A model generated the notes under the pieces. The model ran no database searches. It saw nothing but the letters and a program-made list of their open reading frames with translations, and was not told the DNA's origin. Shown in pieces: positions 43,942 through 53,318 of a stretch of 64,000 nt of DNA. Within the stretch, counting starts at the first letter, position 1. Each line of letters opens with the position of its first letter. The translations under genes were made by a program, and so were the position numbers. Source of the DNA: Nocardiopsis_C rhodophaea (lineage in GTDB: Bacteria; Actinomycetota; Actinomycetes; Streptosporangiales; Streptosporangiaceae); assembly GCF_039530945.1 (NCBI RefSeq), contig NZ_BAAAPC010000002.1, positions 310,001 to 374,000 of the forward strand. Reading direction: 5' to 3'.

Positions 43942-43971
43942 ATGACTCCCACCGATCGGACAGCGCCGTGA
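43942..43971 (+). CDS. Possible nine-codon leader peptide coupled to the next gene
   Basis: ATG 43942 follows AAAGAGGA by 13 bases and encodes MTPTDRTAP, with its TGA inside the GTGA that starts the next frame. The only good ribosome site in this gap belongs to this frame, so the main gene may be translated by re-initiation. It is too short for a confident call. Confidence 0.25.
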   Translation: MTPTDRTAP

Positions 43972-45677
43972 GCGGGTCGGACGCCGACGACGCTCGGCAC
44001 CCGCAGCCCGGTCCCGGGACGCAGGAGTCCGCTCCCGCGGACACCGCCGTCGCCGTCCCCACGGACACGCCACCCGGCGACGGGTCGGGCGCGGCCCCCG
44101 AGGCCGCCGACGGTCCCGCGCCGGGCCCGGCGCGCGCCAAACTCCCGGTCCCGCCCCGCCTGGCGCGGTTCCTGGTGCTGTTCGCGGTGTTCGTCTGCGC
44201 CGCCTGCGGCCTCGTCTACGAGCTCGCACTGGTCGCCCTCGGCAGCTACCTGCTCGGCAACACCATCACCCAGGCCTCGATCGTGCTCTCGGTGATGGTG
44301 TTCGCGATGGGGGTCGGCTCCCTGGCCTCCAAACGGCTACAGGCCCGCTCGGCGCTCTCGTTCGCGCTGATCGAAGGCCTGCTGTCGCTGATCGGCGGCT
44401 TGTCGGTGCTGCTGCTCTACGCGTCCTTCGCCTGGTTCAGCCTGTACGGTCCCGCACTGATCCTCATCGCGTTCGTCATCGGCGCCCTCATCGGTGCGGA
44501 GATCCCGCTGCTGATGACGCTGATCCAGAAGATCCGCGAGGAGGACGCCGCGACGGCGGTCGCCGATCTCTTCGCCGCCGACTACGTGGGCGGGCTCATC
44601 GGCGGACTCGCCTTCCCGTTCCTTCTGCTGCCACTGCTCGGCCTGCCCAAGGGCGCGCTGACGGTCGGCGCTCTCAACGCCGTCGTGGGCGTCGCCATCG
44701 TGCTGTGGCTGTTCCGCTCCGAGCTGACCCGCGGCGGGCGGCTGCTTCTGGCTGCCGGGCTGGCGCTGGTCGTGGTGGTACTGGCGGTGGCCTTCGTCGG
44801 CTCGGACCGCTTCGAGACGAACGCGCGCGGGGCGCTCTACCGCGACCCGATCGTCCACGCCGAGCGCACCGACTACCAGGAAATCGTCGTCACCGAGTCG
44901 TTCGACGGCACGGACACCCGCCTCTTCCTCAACGGTGACCTGCAGTTCTCCTCGCTCGACGAGTACCGGTACCACGAGTCGCTGGTCCACCCCGCGATGA
45001 CCGGCAGGCGCGGCGAAGTGCTGCTGCTCGGCGGCGGCGACGGCCTGGCCCTGCGCGAGGTCCTGCGCTACGACGACGTCCGCCGCGTCACCCTGGTCGA
45101 CCTGGACCCGGCCGTCGTGGAGCTGTCCCGTACCGACCCCACCATCCGCGACCTCAACGACGACGCGTTCGCCGACCCCCGCGTCGAGGTGGTCCACGAG
45201 GACGCCTTCAACTGGCTGCGCGACAACGGGCACAAGTACGACGCCGTCATCGTCGACATGCCCGACGGTGAGGACGTCGCCACCTCCAAGCTGTACACCG
45301 TGGAGTTCTACTCGCTGATGCGGCACGCGATGGCCGACGGCGCGCTGGCCAGCGTGCAGGCCGGATCCCCCTTCTTCGCCGCCGACGCCTACTGGAGCGT
45401 GGGCTCGGCCCTCACGGAGGCCGGGCTGGCGACCACGCCCTACAACGTCGACGTGCCGAGCTTCGGGAACTGGGGCTTCTATATGGCCGCCGACGACGAC
45501 ACGGCGCCCGAGCTGGAGCTTCCCGAGGACCATCCCGAGTTGCGCTTCCTGGACGCCGCGATGCTGGACGCCGCCCAGGTTTTCCCCAAGGACCGCCGCC
45601 CCGACGGCGCGAAGGCCTCCAGCCTGCTCCACCCCTACATCATCGGCTACCACGAGGAGGGGTGGGAGGGCTACTAA
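43968..45677 (+). CDS. Membrane-anchored spermidine-synthase-like protein
   Basis: Protein of 569 residues from GTG 43968 (GTG 43905 is rejected because of the hairpin before it). After a Pro/Ala-rich tail come about seven membrane segments, with a CGLVYELALVALGSYLLGN motif typical of membrane spermidine synthases, then a soluble aminopropyltransferase-fold domain: YQEIVVTESF, LFLNGDLQFSSLDEYRYHE, VLLLGGGDGLALREVLRYDDV, TLVDLDPAVVEL and VIVDMPDGED with the catalytic acid. The fold transfers aminopropyl groups from decarboxylated SAM, but the substrate of membrane versions is unproven. It belongs to the DUF4178-DUF2617-DUF350 set. Confidence 0.88.
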   Translation: MSGSDADDARHPQPGPGTQESAPADTAVAVPTDTPPGDGSGAAPEAADGPAPGPARAKLPVPPRLARFLVLFAVFVCAACGLVYELALVALGSYLLGNTITQASIVLSVMVFAMGVGSLASKRLQARSALSFALIEGLLSLIGGLSVLLLYASFAWFSLYGPALILIAFVIGALIGAEIPLLMTLIQKIREEDAATAVADLFAADYVGGLIGGLAFPFLLLPLLGLPKGALTVGALNAVVGVAIVLWLFRSELTRGGRLLLAAGLALVVVVLAVAFVGSDRFETNARGALYRDPIVHAERTDYQEIVVTESFDGTDTRLFLNGDLQFSSLDEYRYHESLVHPAMTGRRGEVLLLGGGDGLALREVLRYDDVRRVTLVDLDPAVVELSRTDPTIRDLNDDAFADPRVEVVHEDAFNWLRDNGHKYDAVIVDMPDGEDVATSKLYTVEFYSLMRHAMADGALASVQAGSPFFAADAYWSVGSALTEAGLATTPYNVDVPSFGNWGFYMAADDDTAPELELPEDHPELRFLDAAMLDAAQVFPKDRRPDGAKASSLLHPYIIGYHEEGWEGY

Positions 45678-45845
45678 AGGGCGTCCAGCGGCGCGCGGGC
45701 AGCACGGGCGGACACCGGGCCGCGCACTCGAAACCCCACCTAGCCGCGGTTTCACCCGGTTCTAACCTCCGGCGGAGAATATTGGAGTGATGGAGCTGAG
45801 CGGGGTGCGCACCCCCGCTCCCGAGCCACTCGTCCGGAGGACCAT

Positions 45846-47666
45846 ATGAGCGCAAACGACCCCCACGGCGGCGTCCCGACCGGCGAGGGCCACGACGACC
45901 GTGACCAGCGCGATGTCCGCGACGAAGGCGGCGACGGCACCGAGACGCCTCCGGCGCCCAACGCGGGCGGCGACCCGAACGCGCACGACGCGCCGCGCGC
46001 CGACGACGCCACCGGCACGGCGGGCGCCGGCGAAGCGGCCGCCGCCGGGGACCCCCGGGGCGCCGACACCACCGACACCTCCGCTCCCGCGGCGGGCAGC
46101 ACCCCGCCCGACGGCGCCTGGCGGTCGGCAGTGGCGAACCACCCGCCGCGCGCGCAGGGCATGCCCGGGGAGGGCTACGCCACGGGCACCGGGACCTTCT
46201 GGCACTTCAGCCAGCACCCCCCGCAGCAGCCCCCGGAGTCCGCGCCGGGCGCGGACGCACCGGCGGGACAGCAGGCGCAGCAGACCCCGCCATCAGCGCC
46301 GTGGACGCCCGGCGCCTCGACCACGCAGACGTTCGGTGCCGTCCCCGGCGGCCCGACCGGCCCGGGGGGCCACGGCGTCCCCGGCGGTCAGGGTGGGCCG
46401 GACGGCCCCAGCGGACCGCAGCCCGCGCCCGGCGGGTACGGCGGCGGCGCGGGTCACGGGGCCCCGCCCGAGGGGGTGTTCGGGATGCCGCCCGCGGAAC
46501 CAGGCCCGCAGCAGCAGGGGCGGCCGTGGGGACGCAGGAAGCTGCTCGGAGCGGTCGCCGCGACCGCGGTCGTGACCAGCCTGATCGTGGGGCCCGCCGC
46601 CGCGGTCGCCACCACCTACTTCCTGGACCGCTCCGACGGCCCGTCCACGAGTTCGCTGACCAACGGACAGGCGAGCTCGGTGTCCACCGGCAGCGTCAGC
46701 AAGGTCGCGGAGAAGGTGCTGCCGAGCGTGGTGTCCATCCAGGCCGGCCGGTATGGCGGCAGTGGCGTGATCATCAGCTCCGACGGGGAGATCCTGACCA
46801 ACAACCACGTGGTGTCCGAGGCCCGCGGAGACACGGTCCTGGTGCAGTTCAACGACGGCAGCGAGGCCGAGGCGAAGATCCTCGGCACCGACCCGGTGTC
46901 CGACCTCGCGGTCGTCAAGGCGAAGGGGAAGTCCGGTCTGACCCCGGCGACCCTCGGAGACTCCAGCAAGATCCAGGTCGGTGCGGACGTCGTCGCCATC
47001 GGCTCCCCGCTGGGGCTGTCCGGAACGGTGACCTCCGGCGTGGTCAGCGCGCTCGACCGCCCGGTGAACACCGGCCGTGTCGCACCGAATCAGCCGGAGC
47101 CGGAGGACCCGCTGTCCCCGTTCGGGTTCGGTGAACCCAACCCCGGCGGAGCGCAGCCCCAGACCTCCACCGTCATCAACGCGATCCAGACCGACGCCCC
47201 GATCAACCCGGGGAACTCCGGTGGGCCGCTGATGAACATGAACGGCGAGGTCATCGGGATCAACACGGCCATCGCGAGCCTCGGCCAGTCCGGTGACTCG
47301 GGTTCGGTCGGCCTGGGGTTCGCCATCCCGATCAACCAGGCCAAGCCCATCGCCGAGCAGCTCATCAAGCAGGGCAGCGCCAGCTACGCGGCGATCGACG
47401 CCACGATCACCCGCACGCGGGACGGCAACGGCGTGGCCATCGTCGATACCGCCAAGAACGGCGCCGCCGCCGAGGCCGGCCTGAAGCGGGGCGACATCAT
47501 CACCTCGGTCAACGACAAGCAGGTCGACAGCCCGGACGCGCTGATCGCCGAGATCCGCTCTCAGCAGCCCGGCGACAAGGTCAAGATCGGCTACGAGCGC
47601 GACGGGAAGGACGCCGAGGTGGAGCTGACGCTGTCCGCCCAGAGCGCGAACGGAACCGGTAGCTAG
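45846..47666 (+). CDS. HtrA/DegP-like serine protease with PDZ domain
   Basis: Protein of 606 residues. The first 230 are Gly/Pro/Asp-rich and cytoplasmic, with no structure; one membrane segment follows (LLGAVAATAVVTSLIVGPAAAVATTYFL). The S1C protease domain has the His in LTNNHVVSEA near residue 320, Asp in DPVSDLAVVKAK and Ser in NPGNSGGPLMN near residue 458. A PDZ domain ends it (GVAIVDTAKNGAAAEAGLKRGDIITSVND). In mycobacteria the relative PepD is controlled by MprAB; a similar two-component pair lies at 50953-53144. It likely degrades or refolds damaged outside proteins. Confidence 0.93.
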   Translation: MSANDPHGGVPTGEGHDDRDQRDVRDEGGDGTETPPAPNAGGDPNAHDAPRADDATGTAGAGEAAAAGDPRGADTTDTSAPAAGSTPPDGAWRSAVANHPPRAQGMPGEGYATGTGTFWHFSQHPPQQPPESAPGADAPAGQQAQQTPPSAPWTPGASTTQTFGAVPGGPTGPGGHGVPGGQGGPDGPSGPQPAPGGYGGGAGHGAPPEGVFGMPPAEPGPQQQGRPWGRRKLLGAVAATAVVTSLIVGPAAAVATTYFLDRSDGPSTSSLTNGQASSVSTGSVSKVAEKVLPSVVSIQAGRYGGSGVIISSDGEILTNNHVVSEARGDTVLVQFNDGSEAEAKILGTDPVSDLAVVKAKGKSGLTPATLGDSSKIQVGADVVAIGSPLGLSGTVTSGVVSALDRPVNTGRVAPNQPEPEDPLSPFGFGEPNPGGAQPQTSTVINAIQTDAPINPGNSGGPLMNMNGEVIGINTAIASLGQSGDSGSVGLGFAIPINQAKPIAEQLIKQGSASYAAIDATITRTRDGNGVAIVDTAKNGAAAEAGLKRGDIITSVNDKQVDSPDALIAEIRSQQPGDKVKIGYERDGKDAEVELTLSAQSANGTGS

Positions 47667-48246
47667 GCCTCCGGGCCGCCAAGCGGCCTCCGGTGCATGC
47701 CGTGGGGGACATGCGCCGGAGGCTGATCTTTTTGTGTGCGCGGGGTGCACCGCGGTCCCGATGAGCCCGCCAACGGGTCGGACCGGGAAACCGTCCCCGC
47801 GCCGATACGCGTTAGAGGAAGAGGGAGTGCCGCTCGGCGGCCCTCCCGCCATCCCGCCGGCGGCATTCCGCCGGGCGGTGGCCACTCGCGGTCGCGGCGG
47901 CCGTCGGCGTGTTCCTTCCCCATACGCGGACGGCCGCCCGCGCACGGCCGTCGTCACCGCGGAGGATCGCACCTCATGGGGGGCGGGGCGGGGTGCAATC
48001 GCACCCCGCGGCAGTCCCCCCGACACGGCCGCCGACGCGCGCGGCCGACTCCTGCCAGGGTCTCCGCCCGCAACACACCGGTAGGGCGCTCCGTAGAGCG
48101 GCCCCTCCTCGCGTATCGTTCGCGGAACCAGGTGGTACTGAGCCGACTTCTCCGCGTCATCGCACGGATGACAGCGGGCCACCGAAGACGATCAGAATCG
48201 TGGCGCGCGCCCCATCCCCCACGTGCACACACCAGGAGATCCGATC
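47667..48246. other. Gene-free region between HtrA and glycosyltransferase
   Basis: 580 bases with a strong terminator at its start and otherwise no gene I can support. The rest should hold the glycosyltransferase promoter; no clear motif stands out. Confidence 0.5.
47686..47733 (+). terminator. Rho-independent terminator of the HtrA gene
   Basis: GCCTCCGGTGCATG (47686-47699) pairs with CATGCGCCGGAGGC (47710-47723) with one G-U pair, followed by TGATCTTTTT. It lies 20 bases after the HtrA stop codon. A T-run of this quality is unusual in this GC-rich sequence. Confidence 0.9.
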
Positions 48247-49560
48247 ATGGCCGTCACCGACTCCTCGACCGGACACCGCGCAAGGACAGGGAGCGTTCCG
48301 CGGCAGCGCACCGGAACCGGCTCCGCGCGTCCGCGCGTTCTGATCGGGACCGACACCTACCCGCCCGACGTCAACGGCGCCGCCTTCTTCACCTCTCGGC
48401 TCGCTCACGGCCTGGCCGAACGCGGTACCGACGTGCACGTCCTCTGCCCGTCGCCGGACGGCCCGCCGCGGGTGATCGAGCGCGGCGGCGTGGTGGAGCA
48501 CCGGCTGCGCTCGATGTCGTCGCTGGTGCACGAATCCGTCCGGCTCTCGCTTCCGTTCGGCGTCCCGGGCCATATCGACCGGCTGCTTCAGCGTCTCCGG
48601 CCCGATGTCATCCACATCCAGAACCACTTCATCCTGGGCCGCCTATTGATCAGCGCGGGTCGTCGCCACGGCATCCCCGTCGTGGCCACTAACCACTTCA
48701 TGCCAGAGAACCTGTTCAACTACATGTACGTTCCGGCGGGCCTGCGCAACGCCATCGGTACCTTCGCCTGGCGCGACTTCGCCCGCGTGCTGGCCGACGT
48801 CGAGCACGTCACCACGCCGACCCGGACGGCCGCCCAGCTCCTGCTCGACCAGGGCTACCGGCGCCCCGTCGAGGCGGTCTCCTGCGGCATCGACCTGCTG
48901 CGCTTCCACCCCTTCGGGGAGAAGCCGAGCGGCTCACGGGACCGGCGCCACTGGACGTCCAAGCGCGACCTCCGCGCCCACCTGGGCGTCCCCGACCGGC
49001 CCACCTACCTGTTCGTCGGTCGGCTGGACGAGGAGAAGCACATCGAGGACCTCATCGGCGCGCTCCCGCACGTCACCGTCGAGGACGCGCAGCTGGTCCT
49101 GGTGGGGACCGGGGCGCAGCGCCAGCGGCTGGAGAAGCTCGCCGAGACCGAGGGCATCGCCGACCGGGTGCATTTCCTCGGCTTCGTCGACGATGAGGAC
49201 CTCCCGCTGGCCTACCGCGCGGCGGACGTCTTCGCCATCGCGAGCGTGGCGGAGCTGCAGAGCATCGCGACGCTGGAGGCGATGGCGAGCGGGCTCCCGG
49301 TCGTCGCCGCCGACGCGATGGCGCTGCCGCAGCTCGTCGACGTCGGCCACAACGGCTACTTGTACGAGCCGGGAAGCCGCTCCGACCTGGCCAAGTACCT
49401 GAGTGAGATCCTGGCCGCCGACGACGAGCGCGACCGTATGGGGCGCGCGAGCCGGGAGATGGCGGCCCGCCACGACCACCAGCGGTCGCTGGACCGGTTC
49501 GAGGCGATCTACGCCGAGGTCGCGCGCGCTGTCCCGACAAGGCGGGTGCGGTCGCGGTAG
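48247..49560 (+). CDS. Glycosyltransferase family 4
   Basis: Protein of 437 residues from ATG 48247 (AGGAG upstream). N-terminal acceptor domain with VLIGTDTYPPDVNGAAFFTSRLAHGLAERG and DVIHIQNHFILGRLLI; C-terminal GT4 domain with YLFVGRLDEEKHIEDLI, LVLVGTGAQRQRLEKLA and the donor-binding IASVAELQSIATLEAMASGLPVVA, where EAMASG is a variant of the E-x7-E motif. It resembles actinobacterial mannosyltransferases of phospholipid or cell-wall glycan synthesis, but the sugar donor is not certain. It stands alone. Confidence 0.88.
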   Translation: MAVTDSSTGHRARTGSVPRQRTGTGSARPRVLIGTDTYPPDVNGAAFFTSRLAHGLAERGTDVHVLCPSPDGPPRVIERGGVVEHRLRSMSSLVHESVRLSLPFGVPGHIDRLLQRLRPDVIHIQNHFILGRLLISAGRRHGIPVVATNHFMPENLFNYMYVPAGLRNAIGTFAWRDFARVLADVEHVTTPTRTAAQLLLDQGYRRPVEAVSCGIDLLRFHPFGEKPSGSRDRRHWTSKRDLRAHLGVPDRPTYLFVGRLDEEKHIEDLIGALPHVTVEDAQLVLVGTGAQRQRLEKLAETEGIADRVHFLGFVDDEDLPLAYRAADVFAIASVAELQSIATLEAMASGLPVVAADAMALPQLVDVGHNGYLYEPGSRSDLAKYLSEILAADDERDRMGRASREMAARHDHQRSLDRFEAIYAEVARAVPTRRVRSR

Positions 49561-49621
49561 TTCCGGTCCCGGCCGGGCGGCCTCCGCCGCCCCCAGCTGT
49601 GGGCGCGGGGCCCGCCGCTGG

Positions 49622-50605
49622 CTACCGCGAGACGGGTTCCTCGGCGTCCTCGCCCGCCTCGTCCGACGTCGGCGGCTCCGCGCCGAGCGTTGCTGACGGC
49701 GCGGACGCGGCGGCCCGGACGCCGGTCGCGGGAGGGCCGGTGTTCACCGCCGCCGCGCCGGTCGCGCGGCCCCGGGCATGGGTGGCGCGGGCGAGCGTGA
49801 TGACGCCGATCGCGCAGACCAGGGCCCCGGCCACCGCGACGGTCGCGGCCACCGGGTCGGCGGGCAGCCGCTCTCCGAAGAAGACCACGCCCAGGATGGC
49901 GGCGGACATCGGGTCGCTGATCATCAGCGTGGCGTAGGCGAGCGTGAAGTGCCCGGTCCGGTAGGAGTTCTGCACGATCATGCCGCCGCTCAACCCGATG
50001 ACCACGGCGAGGACGGTGAGCGGGCGCAGCGCCGAGGCCGGGTCGTCGAGCATGCCCACACCGACGAAGCGCGCGAGCGCGGAGGTGACGGCGAACCCGA
50101 TGCCCCCCGCGAGGGCGAACGTCCAGGCCCGCGTGCTCGCGCCGCCGAAACGCGCCACAAGCACGCACAGCAGCATCCCGCCGACGCACACCAGCGGCAT
50201 GAGCACGATCTCCCGGCTGGTGAGAATGGGGTCTCCAGCGTGCAAGGGCAGCGCCGTGAGCAGCGCGATCAGCCCTACGGTCACCGCGCCGCTACCGAGG
50301 ACCTGCGCCACGGACAGCCGCCGCTTGCCGAAGAACGCGGCGAGCACCACAGCGAACAGCAGGCCGGTGGTCTGGATCGGCTGGATGAGGATGAGGGGGG
50401 CGTGGACCAGGGCCAACATGTGGCCGCCGATACCGATTCCGGTAAGGGCCAAGCCGAGCATCCAGCGGCGGCTGCGCATGAGATGGCGGAACAGGTGGAC
50501 CTGGCTGATGCCGAAGGGAGCGCTCACCGCGGCCCGTTCCTGTAGAGCCGCACCCGCCGCGACAGCCAGCGCTCCCACGACGGCGATGATCACTGCCCAC
50601 GTCAT
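49622..50605 (-). CDS. DMT-superfamily transporter
   Basis: Protein of 327 residues with about nine membrane segments (VIIAVVGALAVAAGAALQ, LGLALTGIGIGGHMLALV, TGLLFAVVLAAFF and others) and two similar halves. QPIQTTGLLFAV and LMISDPMSAAILGVVFFGERL are typical EamA-type repeats; the GAALQERA N-terminus also recalls NIPA-like members. The last 55 residues are an Ala/Pro-rich cytoplasmic tail. Substrate unknown. The gene is the only one on its transcript. Confidence 0.8.
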   Translation of the reverse strand: MTWAVIIAVVGALAVAAGAALQERAAVSAPFGISQVHLFRHLMRSRRWMLGLALTGIGIGGHMLALVHAPLILIQPIQTTGLLFAVVLAAFFGKRRLSVAQVLGSGAVTVGLIALLTALPLHAGDPILTSREIVLMPLVCVGGMLLCVLVARFGGASTRAWTFALAGGIGFAVTSALARFVGVGMLDDPASALRPLTVLAVVIGLSGGMIVQNSYRTGHFTLAYATLMISDPMSAAILGVVFFGERLPADPVAATVAVAGALVCAIGVITLARATHARGRATGAAAVNTGPPATGVRAAASAPSATLGAEPPTSDEAGEDAEEPVSR

Positions 50606-50952
50606 GTACGGACCTGCCCCTTCCCCTCACGACCGGCCCGCGTCGGCATGAGCTGCCACGCCTGTGCCCAGTTCCCGTCTTGCCTAACGGCGCGCTCTGG
50701 CGATCCGGTTCTCCCCAACACAGCGATTCGGCCACTGTAGAGAGCCGGGTGTGGGGGGAGGCCATGGACCGAAGACACTCCTGCGAAGGGGTGCAGGCAC
50801 GACGTGCCCCGGACGGCCTGCGCCCTTCGGCCCCTGGTATGGTCGACGACCACCCGCCGAGCATCAGCCCGGACCCGTCCGGACGCGGATGAGAGCGACG
50901 ATACGGGGCAGATCGAGACTACCCGGTCGTGAGCACGAACCAGCGCCGTCGG
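50606..50952. other. Gene-free region upstream of the DMT transporter
   Basis: About 345 bases after the end of the sensor kinase gene, on the same strand as both neighbours. I see no gene, no strong hairpin and no known riboswitch pattern. It presumably carries the transporter promoter. Confidence 0.4.
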
Positions 50953-52443
50953 TTACGCGCCCGGCCCCTCAGCTGCCCGAGCAGGCGGCACGGTGAAACC
51001 GATCACAGCACCGCCGCCCTCCCGGTTGTAGGCGATGACCTGGCCTCCGTGCGCGGTGGCGATGTCCTGGGTCATGGACAGGCCGAGGCCGGATCCGGAC
51101 ATCCCTCGCGCCGATGTCGCGCGGTAGAAGCGTTCGAAGATATGACCCAGCTCCTCCGGGTCGACCCCTGGCCCCCGGTCGCGTACTTCGATACGGCCGT
51201 CCCGGATCACGATCTCGATCGGCCCGGCGTTCTCGGTGTCGAACTTGGCGGCGTTCTCCACCGGGTTGGACAGGGCGCGCTCCAACGCCTGGGGGCGGCC
51301 GAAGACCACGGTGTCGTCGGCGTCCACGACGATCTCCCGGCCGGTGCGGCGCCGTGCCCGCTCGGCCACGTTCTCGGCGATCTCGCGCAGCCCCACCTCG
51401 CGCGGCCGTTCGTCCTCCCGCGTGTCCGTGGCCAGCTCCACCAGCTCGTTCACCAGGTCGGTCAGCTCACGCGTCTCGCCCTGGAGATCGTCGATCAGGC
51501 GCTGCTGCGCGTCGGGGGAAAGGCGATCGAAACGCCGCATCACGGCCACGTTGGTGCGCAGGCTTGTCAGAGGAGTGCGCAGCTCGTGCGAGGCGTTCTG
51601 CACCAGGCGGTGCTGCTCCTCCTTGGCCCCGGCGAGGCGCGAGATCATCCCGTCGAACGCCCGGCTGAGCCGCCCGACCTCGTCCTTGCCGGTGGCCCCG
51701 CCTTCCCGCGCCTCCAAGTCGAGGCGGCCGGTAGAGCTGATGTACTCGGCCGCTTCGGTCAGCCGCACCAGGCGCCCGGTCACGCGCTCGGCCACATACC
51801 ACCCGGCCAGTCCGGCGCTGATGAGCACGATGAACCCGACGCCGGCGATCTGCGCGGCCAGGGTCCCCAGCAGCCGTTCGATGGGGGAGAGCCGCTGGCC
51901 GATCTGGATGGCGCCGTTGCCGCCCCCGAGGGAGACCGTGGCGATCCGGTACTCCTCGCCGTTGTTGGTGTCCGTGCGCGTCCGCGCCACGCCGGGCTCG
52001 TCCATCGCGGCCACCGTCCGGTCGGAGGCCCGGACCGGCAGGATCTCGACCTTGCTGTCGCCCCCCACCGGGACGGAGATGCGGCCGCTAGGAGCCACCA
52101 CCTGGAAGGTGAAGGAGTCGGAGTGCAGGAAGTTCAGCGAGTCGCCGGTGTCGGGGCGCGGCCCCACTGTCGGGTTGCGCAGGTCATTGGTGAGGCTCTC
52201 GACGGTGGCCTGGAACTCGTCCTGGGCGTCGGAACGGATCATTGTGGCCGCCGTGCTGTAGGCCAGCGACCCGATGAGCGCGATGACGACCGCTGCGACC
52301 AGCGCGAACGACACGGCGAAGCGGGTGCCCAGCCGCCAGTCGGTCAGCGGAGGGAGACGCCAGGCGAACCTTTTCCGGCTCCCCGCGTGCTTGTCGGCGG
52401 CCGTCCCCTCTGTCCGGTGTCTCTCGGTGTCCTTCACCATCAC
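50953..52443 (-). CDS. Two-component sensor histidine kinase, MprB-like
   Basis: Protein of 496 residues. A first membrane segment (RFAVSFALVAAVVIALIGSL), an outside sensor of about 140 residues, a second segment (AAQIAGVGFIVLISAGLAGWYVA), a HAMP linker (RVTGRLVRLTEAAEYISSTGRLD), the HisKA phospho-acceptor in HRLVQNASHELRTPLTSLRTNV, and an ATPase domain with NPVENAAKFD, RDRGPGVDPEELGHIFERFYR and GLGLSMTQDI. The N box has NPVENA where NLVDNA is usual. Its GTG/ATG start overlaps the regulator stop. The MprB assignment is by layout and likely envelope-stress role. Confidence 0.9.
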   Translation of the reverse strand: MMVKDTERHRTEGTAADKHAGSRKRFAWRLPPLTDWRLGTRFAVSFALVAAVVIALIGSLAYSTAATMIRSDAQDEFQATVESLTNDLRNPTVGPRPDTGDSLNFLHSDSFTFQVVAPSGRISVPVGGDSKVEILPVRASDRTVAAMDEPGVARTRTDTNNGEEYRIATVSLGGGNGAIQIGQRLSPIERLLGTLAAQIAGVGFIVLISAGLAGWYVAERVTGRLVRLTEAAEYISSTGRLDLEAREGGATGKDEVGRLSRAFDGMISRLAGAKEEQHRLVQNASHELRTPLTSLRTNVAVMRRFDRLSPDAQQRLIDDLQGETRELTDLVNELVELATDTREDERPREVGLREIAENVAERARRRTGREIVVDADDTVVFGRPQALERALSNPVENAAKFDTENAGPIEIVIRDGRIEVRDRGPGVDPEELGHIFERFYRATSARGMSGSGLGLSMTQDIATAHGGQVIAYNREGGGAVIGFTVPPARAAEGPGA

Positions 52444-53144
52444 GGTGTCCGCGGACGCAGCGTGTACCCGACGCCGCGCACCGTCTGGATCAGCTGGGGA
52501 GCGCCCTCAGGCTCCAGCTTGCGGCGCAGGTAGCTGATGTAGACCGCGAGGTTCTTCGACTCCGGTCCGAAGTCGTAGCCCCAGATGCGGTCGTAGATCG
52601 TCGAGTGGTCGAGCACGATGCCCGAGTTGCGGGCCAGCAGCTCCAACAGGTCGAACTCGGTCTTGGACAGCTCCACCTCGCGGTCGCCGCGCCAGACCCG
52701 CCGCGCGCCCGGGTCCAGCCGCAGATCGCCCACCTGGATCGGCGGTTCGGCCCCCTCGGCGTCGGAGGAGGGACCGACGCGGCGCAGCAGCGCGCGCAGC
52801 CGGGCCAGCAGCTCGTCGAGATCGAACGGCTTGGGCAGGTAGTCGTCGGCCCCGGCGTCTAACCCCGCCACCCGGTCGGGTGTCTCGACCCGGGCGGTGA
52901 GCATCAGGATGGGCGTGCGGTCCCCCTCGGCACGCAACACCCGGCAGACCCCGAGCCCGTCGACCCCCGGCATCATCACGTCCAGCACGAGGAGGTCCAC
53001 CGGCTGGGCGTGTACGGACGCCAGGGCCTCCACCCCGTCGCTCGCCGTCTGCACCTGGTACCCCTCAAGTTCCAGGGCGCGTTCCAGGGACTCACGAATG
53101 GCGCGGTCGTCATCAGCGATAAGCACGGTGCTGGAGGGCGTCAT
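52440..53144 (-). CDS. OmpR-family response regulator, MprA-like
   Basis: Protein of 234 residues from ATG 53144. The receiver has ADDDRAIRESL, the phospho-acceptor Asp in LLVLDVMMPGVDG and the Lys in DYLPKPFDLDELLAR; the winged helix reads VELSKTEFDLLELLARNSG and VYISYLRRKLEPEG, ending VRGVGYTLR. An MprA-type pair regulates stress sigma factors and the HtrA-like PepD in mycobacteria, and a HtrA-like gene lies 5 kb away here. It precedes and overlaps its kinase gene. Confidence 0.93.
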   Translation of the reverse strand: MTPSSTVLIADDDRAIRESLERALELEGYQVQTASDGVEALASVHAQPVDLLVLDVMMPGVDGLGVCRVLRAEGDRTPILMLTARVETPDRVAGLDAGADDYLPKPFDLDELLARLRALLRRVGPSSDAEGAEPPIQVGDLRLDPGARRVWRGDREVELSKTEFDLLELLARNSGIVLDHSTIYDRIWGYDFGPESKNLAVYISYLRRKLEPEGAPQLIQTVRGVGYTLRPRTP

Positions 53145-53318
53145 GTCTCCATGCTTCCGCATCCGGGTGAGACAACGGTAAGAGGACACGACGAATCACG
53201 TATGACCCGCGCCCGCCCGGCGCGCGGTCTGTGCGGCGTCCCCCTCCTTGCCCCCGGATCGGCGCCTCGCGACGATCCCCGCCAGCGCCCGGAAGGTTCG
53301 CTTCCGTGAACGCGGAGG

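Noticed and set aside
43905..43967. GTG 43905 as start of the spermidine-synthase-like gene
   Set aside because: It sits two bases after a perfect GC hairpin, which leaves no room for a ribosome site.
48016..48035. A GACACGGCCGCCGAC stretch similar to the repeat end at 5885 on the other strand
   Set aside because: Only the GC-rich core matches and the downstream CCGATGTT part is absent; chance is likely.
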